NCBI RefSeq assembly: GCF_013408525.1 | Contig: NZ_JACBZM010000001.1 | Location: forward strand, 1,550,001-1,614,000 | Length of the DNA: 64,000 nucleotides | Direction of reading: 5' to 3' | From: Nocardioides aromaticivorans | GTDB taxonomy: Bacteria; Actinomycetota; Actinomycetes; Propionibacteriales; Nocardioidaceae | Shown: positions 16,801 to 24,677 of the stretch, in pieces | How the letters are laid out: every line of letters starts with the position of its first letter | How positions within the stretch are numbered: the stretch's first letter is position 1 | Program-made: the position numbers and the translations under genes | Notes under the pieces: model-generated | Told to the model about the DNA's origin: nothing | Databases searched by the model: none | Seen by the model: only the letters and a program-made list of their open reading frames with translations

Positions 16801-18511
16801 CGCGCGGCAGCACGGACACCATGTCGACGGCCAGCGTCGACGGAGCGCCCGCCAGGACGGCGATCCGGGCGTTGTCGCTGGTCGCGGTCGCGGTGATCGC
16901 GGCGTCGACCTTCTGCCAGGTGCCGTTCCCGGCGACCTGCACCGTGCCGGTGCCGAGGACGCTCGCTCCGTCGGCGCTCTCGAAGCGCAGCGTGAGCGAC
17001 TGGGCGGTCGTCGTACGGACCCAGACGGAGGCGTCGTAGACGTCGCCGCTCTTCACGGCGACACCGTCGAAGCCGCCGTTGACCACGCCGTCCCCCGCCG
17101 CCGCGGCGACCAGCCTCAGGTAGTTGCGGTTCATGTCGTTGAGGCGGCCGCCGTCGTCGACGACGGCCGCGCTGGATGCGCCGCCGCTGCGATTGGCCAG
17201 GCTCCACGCGGTCATGGCGTTGAAGGAGCCGTTGTCGGTGCTGTTGAACTCGAAGGACCGGTTGCGCACGAGCTCGGCGTAGATGCCACCGTCGGCCGCG
17301 TAGTTGATGTCCTCGAAGAAGATGCCGAACATGTCGGGGTTGAGCTCGGCGCCCTCGCCGTCGGCGTCGATGTCCAGCGTCGCGGTGCTGTCCTCGACCT
17401 CGGTGAGGACGAAGCGCACCGCGTCGGCGTCGCTGCCCGCGACGAGGTGGCCCTCGCCGTCGACGACCACGTGGTCCGCGCCGGCCGCGCCGCCGTCGAT
17501 GCGGAGCACGACCGTGCCGCCGCCGGCGTCGGTGATCCGCAGCGGCGTCGGCTCGGCCGCGCCGTCGCCCACGGTCAGTGCGCCACCGCTGACGACCACC
17601 GCGCCGGCGCCGGTGGTGAGCCCGACCGCTCCGTCACCGAGGGCGGCGGCCTGGAGGCGCATGCTCGACGTCGGCTGGTCGGCGGTCAGGGCGAGTGCGT
17701 CGCCGTCGCGCACGAGGTACGGCGCGTCGGCGTCGTCGGCCTGGAGCGTGAAGCTGCCGCTCGGCACCGTGTCCGCGCCCTGCGCGTGGGTGATCTCGAA
17801 GGACTCGAAGGCCGCCTCGGTGGGGGTGCCGTCCTGCGCGGCGAGGGCGTAGAGGCCGACCTGCGTGGTCGCGAAGGGCACGGTGGTCGTGGCCGCGGTG
17901 ACCCAGCTGCCGGTGCCCTCGTCGAGGTAGCTGGTGGTGATGGTGTCGCCGGTCCGCTGCAGGCGCAGGGTCTCGGCCGTCGACGCCGGGCGGTCGGCGA
18001 ACGCGACCGCACTGAACGTCGCTGCCGCCTCACGGTCGGTCTCGATCGCGATGCCCGACGGGGACAGGGACCCGACGAAGGTCAGGCCGGCGCGGACGTA
18101 GTTGTCCATGTCCTGCCACGCGATCAGGCCGGCGCCCTGGTAGACCTTCGCGACCGGCACGCTGAGCTCGGCGGTGGCGGTGAAGTCACCCGCCGGTACG
18201 TCGAGCATCACCACGTTCTTCGCGGTGTTGTTGGTCTGCCAGGTGTCGCCGGGCTGGCCGCTGAGGTGCAGGGCGCCGCCGCTGACCTCGAGCGCCGAGG
18301 GCTCCGGGTTGACGACGTCCCAGCGCCCACCGAGGGCGCTGCCGTCGAAGGCGTCGGACCAGGTCACCGCGTCGGCGGCGGTGGCCGGCGCGGCGGTGAC
18401 GCCGAGGCCGGCGGCGCTGGCGAGCGCTCCGGCCAGCAGCGCGAGCGATGCGACAGCGGCGGTCCTGCGACGGCGGCCGAGGCGGGGCAGGGGCGATGTG
18501 ACGAGCGACAC
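13862..18511 (-). CDS. secreted multidomain GH51 alpha-L-arabinofuranosidase
   Basis: A 1549-residue exported enzyme expected to release terminal arabinofuranose. Order: signal peptide (about 1-45), a concanavalin-like domain (about 50-230), a linker domain, then the GH51 barrel starting near DMFGIFFEDINYAADGG. Catalytic residues are the acid/base Glu in EMIGLGNEENTT and the nucleophile Glu in VFLGEYASRG. A DUF1080/LamG-like module (about TVFSDDFADASKW to the KDDATGDLVAK segment) is inserted before the C-terminal GH51 sheet. OmpL47-like and Ig-like domains end the protein. Most GH51 enzymes are about 500 residues, so this is a greatly expanded form. GTG 18511 follows a TAACAA box by 7 nt with no Shine-Dalgarno sequence, so it is probably leaderless. 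LacI operator O5 overlaps the promoter. Confidence 0.9.
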   Translation of the reverse strand: MSLVTSPLPRLGRRRRTAAVASLALLAGALASAAGLGVTAAPATAADAVTWSDAFDGSALGGRWDVVNPEPSALEVSGGALHLSGQPGDTWQTNNTAKNVVMLDVPAGDFTATAELSVPVAKVYQGAGLIAWQDMDNYVRAGLTFVGSLSPSGIAIETDREAAATFSAVAFADRPASTAETLRLQRTGDTITTSYLDEGTGSWVTAATTTVPFATTQVGLYALAAQDGTPTEAAFESFEITHAQGADTVPSGSFTLQADDADAPYLVRDGDALALTADQPTSSMRLQAAALGDGAVGLTTGAGAVVVSGGALTVGDGAAEPTPLRITDAGGGTVVLRIDGGAAGADHVVVDGEGHLVAGSDADAVRFVLTEVEDSTATLDIDADGEGAELNPDMFGIFFEDINYAADGGIYAELVRNRSFEFNSTDNGSFNAMTAWSLANRSGGASSAAVVDDGGRLNDMNRNYLRLVAAAAGDGVVNGGFDGVAVKSGDVYDASVWVRTTTAQSLTLRFESADGASVLGTGTVQVAGNGTWQKVDAAITATATSDNARIAVLAGAPSTLAVDMVSVLPRDTWVGPVNGRSVLRKDLAERVAAMDPGFVRFPGGCVTNVGTFKSYAESGYTDRQRTYQWKETIGAVEERPTNKNFWGYNQTYGIGYLEYFELAEDLGAEPLPVLSVGANGCGSTIPEMKDQASIDRWVQDTVDLIEFANGDVDTEWGAVRAELGHPEPFGLEMIGLGNEENTTTFEANFPQFKAAVEAAYPDIMIISNSGPDDAGTRFDTLWSFNRAQEVDLVDEHYYNDPDWFLDNNHRYDDYDREGPGVFLGEYASRGNTFGNALVEAAYMTGLQRNGDVVRLASYAPLLANENHVQWSPDAIWFDNDESWESADWQVQKMFGNNVGDRVVPSTFDGTVNDPQDVKGGVFLSTWSTSAAYDNVTVRNDDTGETVFSDDFADASKWAAQTGSWSVTGGRYVQSSTSVNDARSIITGAYDKDWSNYTLELDATKLSGAEGFLVGFGATGANNFYWWNIGGWGNTRSVLQRADGGSASEVVALEGDSIATGTTYHLKIEVDGTTIRLYQDGVLKLTYDQVDASEQLFQVVTKDDATGDLVAKVVNTATSPVTTQVHVTDAGIEPTGTVTSLTAPSRSATNTKADPQRIWPKERQVSGLSNDFEYEFPASSVTFLRMHTTDAEAPVVDDLSVSGDGVRGWYRDPATVHVAASDNRAVDHVEWSLDGGAWHEVAGAEADVEVAGDGVHEVAVRAVDKAGNVGEVRPLTVGVDAAAPVTKAALDGEARTVTLTAADTGAGIGEGGTEYRIDAGPWTSYDAPVGLDDDVHVVDYRSTDVFGNAEDAGRLEVPGVGAVPASTTAAVATASTVRLGSPVSVKVTVSGAGATPTGAVVLRKGSTVLASADLASGRATLKVGSAKLGTGSHTLTVDYAGDATHGASSDTVVVKVVKASSRTTLALSKVSTRQPLVTVRVTAAVAVSGSATVSVLRDGRTVLTRTVRLTSGRGQVRLPRLPRGSHVVVARYAGSTTVEPSTTRTSVRIP

Positions 18512-18519
18512 AGGAAGAT

Positions 18520-18533
18520 TGTTAGCGCTAACA
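18520..18533 (-). promoter_or_regulatory. perfect palindromic LacI operator O5 and GH51 promoter
   Basis: TGTTAGCGCTAACA is a perfect 14-bp palindrome. On the minus strand a TTGACG box (18543-18548) and a TAACAA box (18519-18524) flank an 18-bp spacer, and the operator covers the -10 box. It is the best match to the shared consensus in the window. Confidence 0.9.
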
Positions 18534-18597
18534 TCACGTCGGCGTCAAGGTCTGGGTGCCGACTTCCTCGATCCTTTGGAGCCGCTGTGGGCCGGGG

Positions 18598-18626
18598 TTG
18601 ACGCGCCGCGTGATCGCAGTCACACT
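18598..18626 (+). promoter_or_regulatory. promoter of the double-GH43 gene
   Basis: TTGACG (18598-18603), a 17-bp spacer and CACACT (18621-18626) form a plausible sigma-70-type promoter. Transcription would start at about 18632, inside operator O6. Confidence 0.6.
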
Positions 18627-18630
18627 CCCG

Positions 18631-18644
18631 TGTTAGCGCTCACA
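18631..18644 (+). promoter_or_regulatory. LacI operator O6 before the double-GH43 gene
   Basis: TGTTAGCGCTCACA, one base from the perfect palindrome, overlaps the predicted transcription start and lies just upstream of the GGAGG ribosome binding site of the gene starting at 18657. Confidence 0.88.
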
Positions 18645-18656
18645 CACGGAGGAACG

Positions 18657-21600
18657 ATGCCCCACCTGCCGACGGCCCTGCGCCGTCTCCCCGCCCTGCT
18701 GGTCCTGGCCCTGGTCGGCGGCCTGCTCCTGCTCGTGCCGACGGCCCGCCCGGCGCTCGCCGCCGATGTCACCGACGGGCTCGTGCTGCGCTACGACCTC
18801 GACCAGGCGTCCGGCACGACCGTCACCGACAGCTCCGGCAACGGCCGCGACGGCACCCTCGTCGGCGGCAGCTGGGGCAACGGGGTGCTCACCCTCGACG
18901 GGGTCGACGACCACGTGAAGCTCCCCAACAACGTCACCGCCGGGCTCGACGCGATCACCGTGCACCTCGACGTGTTCGTGGAGCAGAGCCAGGCCACCCC
19001 GTTCTTCCTCTGGGGCCTGGGCAACCCCGCCACCTCCTCGTCCGGCAACGGCTACCTCTTCGCGAGCGGCAACGCCTTCCGCGCGGGCATCACCACCGGC
19101 AACTGGTCGGGCGAGAAGGTCACCTCCCGCAGCAGTGGCGGCAACCTGGCGCGCGGCGTCTGGAAGTCCGTGACCTACACGCAGACCGGCACCACCGGCA
19201 CCCTGTTCGAGGACGGCGCGCAGGTCGGCCAGAACACCGCGGTCACCGTGCTCCCGAGCGCCATCGGCGGCGGCACGACCACCAACAACGTCCTCGGCGA
19301 GTCCACCTACGCCGCCGACAACAGCCTCAAGGGCAAGGTCCGCAACTTCCGGATCTACAATCGGGCGCTCAGCGCGAGCGAGGTCGCCCAGATCTCGCTG
19401 ACCGACGCGAACCGCCTCGCCGCCGACGAGGACGCCCTCACCCTCGGCGACCTCTCGTCCGTGACGAGCGACCTGACGCTGCCGACGACCGGCTCCTTCG
19501 GCTCCGCCATCAGCTGGGCGTCCTCGGACCCCGCCGTCATCTCGACCTCCGGCGCGGTGACCCGCCCCGGCGCCGGCGACGGCCCCGCCGAGGTCACCCT
19601 CACCGCCACCCTGACCCGCGGCACCGGCACCGCCACCCGCACCTTCGTCGCCACCGTCCCGGCCGACGACAGCGACCAGGCCAAGGCCGACGCCGCCGCA
19701 GCCGCGATCGAGCTGGTCCACCCCGACGACGTGCGCGGCAGCCTCACCCTCCCGGAGACCGGCGCCGGCGGCGCGACCATCAGCTGGGCCAGCGCCGAGC
19801 CGGCCGTCGTGGCTGCCGACGGCGTCGTGCACCGGCCCGCCCACGGTGCCGGCGACACCACCGTGACCCTCACCGCCACCGTGACCGTGGGATCCGCCAC
19901 GGCGACGCGCGACATCGAGCTGACGGTGCGGGCGTCGCCCGCGTCGGCGGCGTACACGGGCTATGCGTTCAGCTACTTCACCGGCAACTCGATCGCCGGG
20001 GAGAAGATCTACTTCGCCGCGAGCCGCGGCAACGACGCGCTGACGTGGGACGAGCTCAACGACGGCCAGCCGGTGCTCGAGTCGACGATGGGCGAGATGG
20101 GCCTGCGCGACCCCTTCCTCATCCGCTCCCCCGAGGGCGACCGGTTCTACCTGATCGCCACCGACCTCTCGATCGGTCGCAACGGCGACTGGGACCGCTC
20201 GCAGCGAACGGGCTCGCGCTACCTGGAGGTCTGGGAGTCGACCGACCTGAAGAACTGGTCGGAGCAGCGGCACGTGCTCGTCTCCCCCGAGACCGCCGGC
20301 AACACCTGGGCGCCGGAGGCCTACTGGGACGAGGACCTGCAGCAGTTCGTGGTGTTCTGGGCCTCCAAGCTGTACGCCGAGGACGACCCCAACCACACCG
20401 GCAGCACCTACAACCGGATGCTCTACGCCACCACCCGCGACTTCGTGACCTTCAGCAAGGCGAAGATCTGGCAGGACATCGGGTCGTCGCGGATCGACTC
20501 CACGGTGATCAAGGACAACGGCACCTACTACCGCTTCACCAAGGACGAGGGCGCCGGGACCACGGGCTGCTCGGACATCATCCAGGAGAAGAACGACTCC
20601 CTGACCGAGCCCGACCTGGTCGGCAGCAAGGCCTGGGCGTTCCAGGAGGGCTGCATCGGCAAGAACGCCGGCACGTCCGCCGTCGAGGGCCCGTCGATCT
20701 TCAAGGCCAACACCGGCGACGACTCGGGCAGCAACTACTACCTCTTCGTCGACGAGTACGGCGGCCGTGGCTACATCCCGCTCGGCACCGACGACCTGGA
20801 GAACCCCGACTGGCAGGTGGCGAGCAGCTACGACCTGCCCGCGAGCCCGCGCCACGGCACGGTCATCCCGGTCACTCAGGCCGAGCTCGACAGCCTGCGC
20901 GAGGGCATCGTCGTCCCCGAGCCGCCGACGCCGGTCGAGGCCGACGAGAACGGCCTGGTCGCGCACTACGCCCTCGACGAGACGAGCGGCTCCGTGGCCG
21001 CCGACTCCTCCGGCCACGGGTACGACGGCACGGTCTCCGGTGACACGACGTGGACCGACGGCGCGCTGAGCCTGGGCGGCACCAACGGCCACGTGAAGCT
21101 GCCCGACGACATGATGGCCGGCCTCGACGCGATCACCGTGTCGACGGAGGTATGGGTCGACCCGACCCAGGCGACGCCGTACTTCATCTGGGGCCTCGGC
21201 AACACCGACAGCGGCGGCGCCGGCAACGGCTACCTCTTCACCACCGGCAACAGCGCCTACCGCACGTCGATCGCCAGCGGGAACTGGAACACCGAGCAGA
21301 CCGCCACCAGCGGCGCCGCCCTCGGCCGCGGTGCGTGGAGGACGCTGACCTACACGCTGCAGGACGGCACCGCGACGCTCTACCTCGACGGCGTGAAGGT
21401 CGGCGAGAAGACCGGTGTCACCATCAAGCCCGGCGACATCGGCGACGGCCGCACGAGCGCCAACTACATCGGTCGCTCGGTCTACACGGCCGACAAGTAC
21501 CTCAAGGGCCGGGTGCGGGACTTCCGCCTCTACAACCGCGCCCTCACCGGCGCCGAGGTGCGCGACCTCGCCGCCGACCCGACCGCGATCCTGGGCGTCG

Positions 21601-23297
21601 ACCTCGGCACACTCAAGGTCCCGGCCGTCATCGACAGCGCCTCGTCGACGGTGACCCTGCCGGTCGAGCCGGGCACCGACCGGACCGCCCTCGACCCGTC
21701 GTACGACGTGAAGGCCGGCTCGACGCTCGACGTCGACGGACCGGCGGACTACTCGTCGCCGCGCACCGTGACGGTGACGGCCCCGGGCGGTGCGACGCGG
21801 GCATGGACGGTGCGAGCGGTCGAGATGAGGTCGCCGGTGCTGCCGGGCCTGTACGCCGACCCGAACATCGCGGTCTTCGACGGCACCTACTACATCTACG
21901 CGACGACCGACGGCACTCCCGGTTGGGGTGGCAAGGACTTCTACGTCTGGAAGTCCACGAACCTCGTCGACTGGGAGCGCTCGGAGCAGCCGTTCCTCAC
22001 CCTCGACGGGGCGAACGGCAACGTGCCGTGGGCGTCGGGCAACGCGTGGGCGCCGACGATCATCGAGCGCGGCGGGAAGTACTACTTCTACTTCTCGGGC
22101 CACAACCCGACGTACAACCGCAAGACCATCGGGGTCGCGGTCGCCGACAGCCCGGAGGGCCCGTTCACGGCCCAGCCGGAGGCGATGATCCTCAACAACG
22201 AGGCGGTCACGTCGGGCCAGGCGATCGACCCGGCGGCCTTCCGCGACCCGGCGACCGGCAAGTACTACCTCTTCTGGGGCAACGGCTCGCCGGTGTACGC
22301 CGAGCTGTCCGACGACATGCTGTCGATCAAGGCGGAGACCCTCGGCAGGATCACGGGACTGACCAGCTTCCGTGAGGGCTCGTTCGTCAACTACCGCCAG
22401 GGGACCTACCACCTGACCTACTCGATCGACGACACCGGATCGCCGGACTACCGGGTCGGCTACGCGACGGCGACGAGCATCGACGGCCCGTGGACCTACC
22501 GCGGCGTGATCCTCCAGAAGGACCCGTCGCAGGGCATCCTCGGCACCGGCCACAGCTCCATCGTCAACGTCCCGGGCACCGACGACTGGTACATCGCCTA
22601 CCACCGCTTCGGCATGCCGGGCGGCGACGGCACCCACCGGGAGACCACGATCGACCGGCTGACCTTCGGCGAGGACGGGCTGATGCAGGTCGTCACCCCG
22701 ACCCTCACCAGCGTCGACCCGCTGGCGGAGCCAGAGCCCGAGGCGCCCGTCAACACGGCGCTGCCGACGATCACCGGCACCGCGCAGGTCGGCCGCAAGC
22801 TGGTGGCGAAGCCGGGGACGTGGGACCGGACGGGGCTCTCGTTCACCTACCGCTGGCGGCGCGACGGTACGACGATCGCCGGCGCCACCGCGTCGTCGTA
22901 CGTCGCCCGGGGGGCCGACGTCGGCCACCGGCTGTCGGTCGAGGTCACCGCCACCCCGGCCACCGGCCCGGCCGGCAGCGCCACCTCGGCCGCGACGAAG
23001 CCGGTCGCCAAGGCCGGGTCGACGGTGCGGCTGCGGCTGTCCGACAGCACCCCCAAGGCCCGCCAGAAGCTGACCCTGCGGATCACCGTCACCTCCGTCC
23101 CCGCCGGGACCACGACCACGGGCCGGGTCACCGTCCTGGTCGACGGTCGCCGCATGTCGGTGCCGACGCTGCGGTCCGGAACGGCGGTCGTGACCCTGCG
23201 GCTCCCGAGGGGAACGCACGCGATCCGGGCGTCGTACGGCGGCTCGGCCTCGGTCGCGGCCGCCACGGCGACGATGCGGGTCGGGGTCCACAGGTAG
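18657..23297 (+). CDS. secreted enzyme with two LamG and two GH43 domains
   Basis: A 1546-residue exported protein. Signal peptide ends near ARPALAAD (about residue 38). Then LamG 1 (about 45-245), two atrophied Ig domains, GH43 domain 1 (about 435-750; candidate residues in GLRDPFLIR, RIDSTVIKDN and AVEGPSIF), LamG 2 (about 765-975), and GH43 domain 2 (about 1060-1360; GLYADPNIAV, QAIDPAAFRDP, FREGSFVNYRQG). An Ig-like tail closes it. The first half is collinear with the LamG-GH43 protein at 10155. The second catalytic domain is of a different GH43 type, resembling exo-acting arabinanase/arabinofuranosidase forms. Two activities in one chain suggest processive arabinan degradation; substrates are inferred. 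ATG 18657 follows GGAGG. Confidence 0.9.
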   Translation: MPHLPTALRRLPALLVLALVGGLLLLVPTARPALAADVTDGLVLRYDLDQASGTTVTDSSGNGRDGTLVGGSWGNGVLTLDGVDDHVKLPNNVTAGLDAITVHLDVFVEQSQATPFFLWGLGNPATSSSGNGYLFASGNAFRAGITTGNWSGEKVTSRSSGGNLARGVWKSVTYTQTGTTGTLFEDGAQVGQNTAVTVLPSAIGGGTTTNNVLGESTYAADNSLKGKVRNFRIYNRALSASEVAQISLTDANRLAADEDALTLGDLSSVTSDLTLPTTGSFGSAISWASSDPAVISTSGAVTRPGAGDGPAEVTLTATLTRGTGTATRTFVATVPADDSDQAKADAAAAAIELVHPDDVRGSLTLPETGAGGATISWASAEPAVVAADGVVHRPAHGAGDTTVTLTATVTVGSATATRDIELTVRASPASAAYTGYAFSYFTGNSIAGEKIYFAASRGNDALTWDELNDGQPVLESTMGEMGLRDPFLIRSPEGDRFYLIATDLSIGRNGDWDRSQRTGSRYLEVWESTDLKNWSEQRHVLVSPETAGNTWAPEAYWDEDLQQFVVFWASKLYAEDDPNHTGSTYNRMLYATTRDFVTFSKAKIWQDIGSSRIDSTVIKDNGTYYRFTKDEGAGTTGCSDIIQEKNDSLTEPDLVGSKAWAFQEGCIGKNAGTSAVEGPSIFKANTGDDSGSNYYLFVDEYGGRGYIPLGTDDLENPDWQVASSYDLPASPRHGTVIPVTQAELDSLREGIVVPEPPTPVEADENGLVAHYALDETSGSVAADSSGHGYDGTVSGDTTWTDGALSLGGTNGHVKLPDDMMAGLDAITVSTEVWVDPTQATPYFIWGLGNTDSGGAGNGYLFTTGNSAYRTSIASGNWNTEQTATSGAALGRGAWRTLTYTLQDGTATLYLDGVKVGEKTGVTIKPGDIGDGRTSANYIGRSVYTADKYLKGRVRDFRLYNRALTGAEVRDLAADPTAILGVDLGTLKVPAVIDSASSTVTLPVEPGTDRTALDPSYDVKAGSTLDVDGPADYSSPRTVTVTAPGGATRAWTVRAVEMRSPVLPGLYADPNIAVFDGTYYIYATTDGTPGWGGKDFYVWKSTNLVDWERSEQPFLTLDGANGNVPWASGNAWAPTIIERGGKYYFYFSGHNPTYNRKTIGVAVADSPEGPFTAQPEAMILNNEAVTSGQAIDPAAFRDPATGKYYLFWGNGSPVYAELSDDMLSIKAETLGRITGLTSFREGSFVNYRQGTYHLTYSIDDTGSPDYRVGYATATSIDGPWTYRGVILQKDPSQGILGTGHSSIVNVPGTDDWYIAYHRFGMPGGDGTHRETTIDRLTFGEDGLMQVVTPTLTSVDPLAEPEPEAPVNTALPTITGTAQVGRKLVAKPGTWDRTGLSFTYRWRRDGTTIAGATASSYVARGADVGHRLSVEVTATPATGPAGSATSAATKPVAKAGSTVRLRLSDSTPKARQKLTLRITVTSVPAGTTTTGRVTVLVDGRRMSVPTLRSGTAVVTLRLPRGTHAIRASYGGSASVAAATATMRVGVHR

Positions 23298-23316
23298 CGG
23301 CCGGCAGGAGCTGGTC

Positions 23317-23355
23317 GGCGGGGACCGCACCGTGCTGGACGGTGCGGTCCCCGCC
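23317..23355. terminator. bidirectional terminator hairpin
   Basis: A perfect 17-bp stem (GGCGGGGACC... with ...GGTCCCCGCC) and a 5-nt loop lie between the convergent double-GH43 gene and the COG4705-type gene. Confidence 0.85.
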
Positions 23356-23381
23356 GCCGCGGGCGGCCCGGGCGGTCGGCC

Positions 23382-24629
23382 TCAGCCCAGGGTCCCGAGC
23401 AGGTCGTCGAGAGCCCCGGACTCCTGCTGCTGGTCGGGCGAGGAGCTGCGGACGGCGGTGAGGACCGCGTCGATCTCGTGGTCGACATAGGTCCAGGTGA
23501 CGCAGTCCTTCGCCACCAGGCGGGACTCCGCGTCGTCCCAGGCCGTCTCGAGGTCGGTCGCGCGGGATGCGGCACCGGTCTGGTCACCGGACGCCACGAG
23601 GTCACGGGTGTCCTGCGAGATCGAGCGGAAGCTCGCGACGTCACCGGCCGGGAACGCCGCGATGTCCGGGCTCCCGCCGTCGGAGCACGAGGGTGCGGCG
23701 CCCTCCTCCGCGGCCAGGGCGTCGCTGTGCGGCTGCGCGTTCGCCCACGACAACAGGCCGAATGTCGCGACCGCCGCGGCCGCCAGGACGGCGAGCGAGA
23801 CCCGCTCCCGCACGGGCGTGCGGGACCGTTCCGCGGCGGTCGCGGCGCCCTCGACGATCACGTCGGCGCGGGACATCGACAGGTAGACGACGGCCGCCAG
23901 GATCGCTCCGAGGAAGACCAGGCTGGTCCCGAGGGTGCCGAGGCCGAGGCCCTGCTCGTCCGACGGCGAGGCGAGCCAGTCGCCGATGTTGGCACCGAGC
24001 GGACGGGTCAGGATGTAGGCGAGCCAGAACGCGAGGACCGGGTTGGCGCCGTACCTCCACACCGCGGCGATGACGGCGATCAGGGTGAGGGGCAGCAGCA
24101 CGGACTTGCCGGGCGCCCATCCGGTCAGCTGCAGCGTCCAGTCGCCCGTCGCCGTGCCCAGCGCGAAGGTCACCAGGACGGCGAGCCAGTACCACGCCTC
24201 GCGCGGGGTGGTCACGATGCTGTGGATCGAGAGGGTCCGCTCCCGGAGGTACCAGGCGCCGAAGACCGCTGCGAGGAGCGCGGCGAACACGGTGCTGCTG
24301 ATCCAGAGGGGAACGCCCAGCCGGTCGGTCAGGATGTCGGTGTAGAGCGTGCCGGTCACGCTGACCACCACCACCGTCAGCCAGTAGACCGCCGGGACGT
24401 AGGCCCGCAGCCGCATCTGCGCGGCCAGCACGACCACGAACACCACGGTGAAGAGCATCGCCGTCGGGAGCAGGCCGAAGCCGAGGGTCTCGTTGACGTA
24501 GTCGGCGAAGCTCTCACCGACGGTCGTGCAGAGGATCTTGATGATCCAGAACCAGACGGTGACCTCGGGGACCTTGTTGAGCATCTGTCGCGGCAGCACG
24601 CGGGCCGGCGCAGCGGGAGACGTCGTCAT
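23382..24629 (-). CDS. COG4705-type membrane protein with soluble C-terminal extension
   Basis: A 415-residue protein. Residues about 10-270 form roughly eight to nine membrane segments and open with LNKVPEVTVWFWIIKIL then CTTVGESFADYVNETLGFG, the signature of an uncharacterised family whose members often repeat a KVPEVTLWFW segment. A further membrane segment near residue 285 leads to an acidic soluble C-terminal region of about 115 residues with two cysteines, probably outside the cell. The family's role is unknown. It follows the sensor kinase and response regulator genes after a 48-bp gap, so it may be their target or part of the same stress response. Confidence 0.75.
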   Translation of the reverse strand: MTTSPAAPARVLPRQMLNKVPEVTVWFWIIKILCTTVGESFADYVNETLGFGLLPTAMLFTVVFVVVLAAQMRLRAYVPAVYWLTVVVVSVTGTLYTDILTDRLGVPLWISSTVFAALLAAVFGAWYLRERTLSIHSIVTTPREAWYWLAVLVTFALGTATGDWTLQLTGWAPGKSVLLPLTLIAVIAAVWRYGANPVLAFWLAYILTRPLGANIGDWLASPSDEQGLGLGTLGTSLVFLGAILAAVVYLSMSRADVIVEGAATAAERSRTPVRERVSLAVLAAAAVATFGLLSWANAQPHSDALAAEEGAAPSCSDGGSPDIAAFPAGDVASFRSISQDTRDLVASGDQTGAASRATDLETAWDDAESRLVAKDCVTWTYVDHEIDAVLTAVRSSSPDQQQESGALDDLLGTLG

Positions 24630-24677
24630 GGGTCAGAGGATCGGCGAGCGAACCTGACATGGACCTGATCACCCGCC

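Noticed and set aside
13823..18601. A 1592-codon open frame antisense to the GH51 gene
   Set aside because: Its translation is a low-complexity Arg/Gly/Val/Asp-rich string without domains. Very high GC removes stop codons from the opposite strand; the GH51 frame has a signal peptide and catalytic motifs.
18633..23330. A 1565-codon open frame antisense to the double-GH43 gene
   Set aside because: Same low-complexity composition and no recognisable motif, while the plus-strand frame has two catalytic domains, an operator, a promoter and a ribosome binding site.
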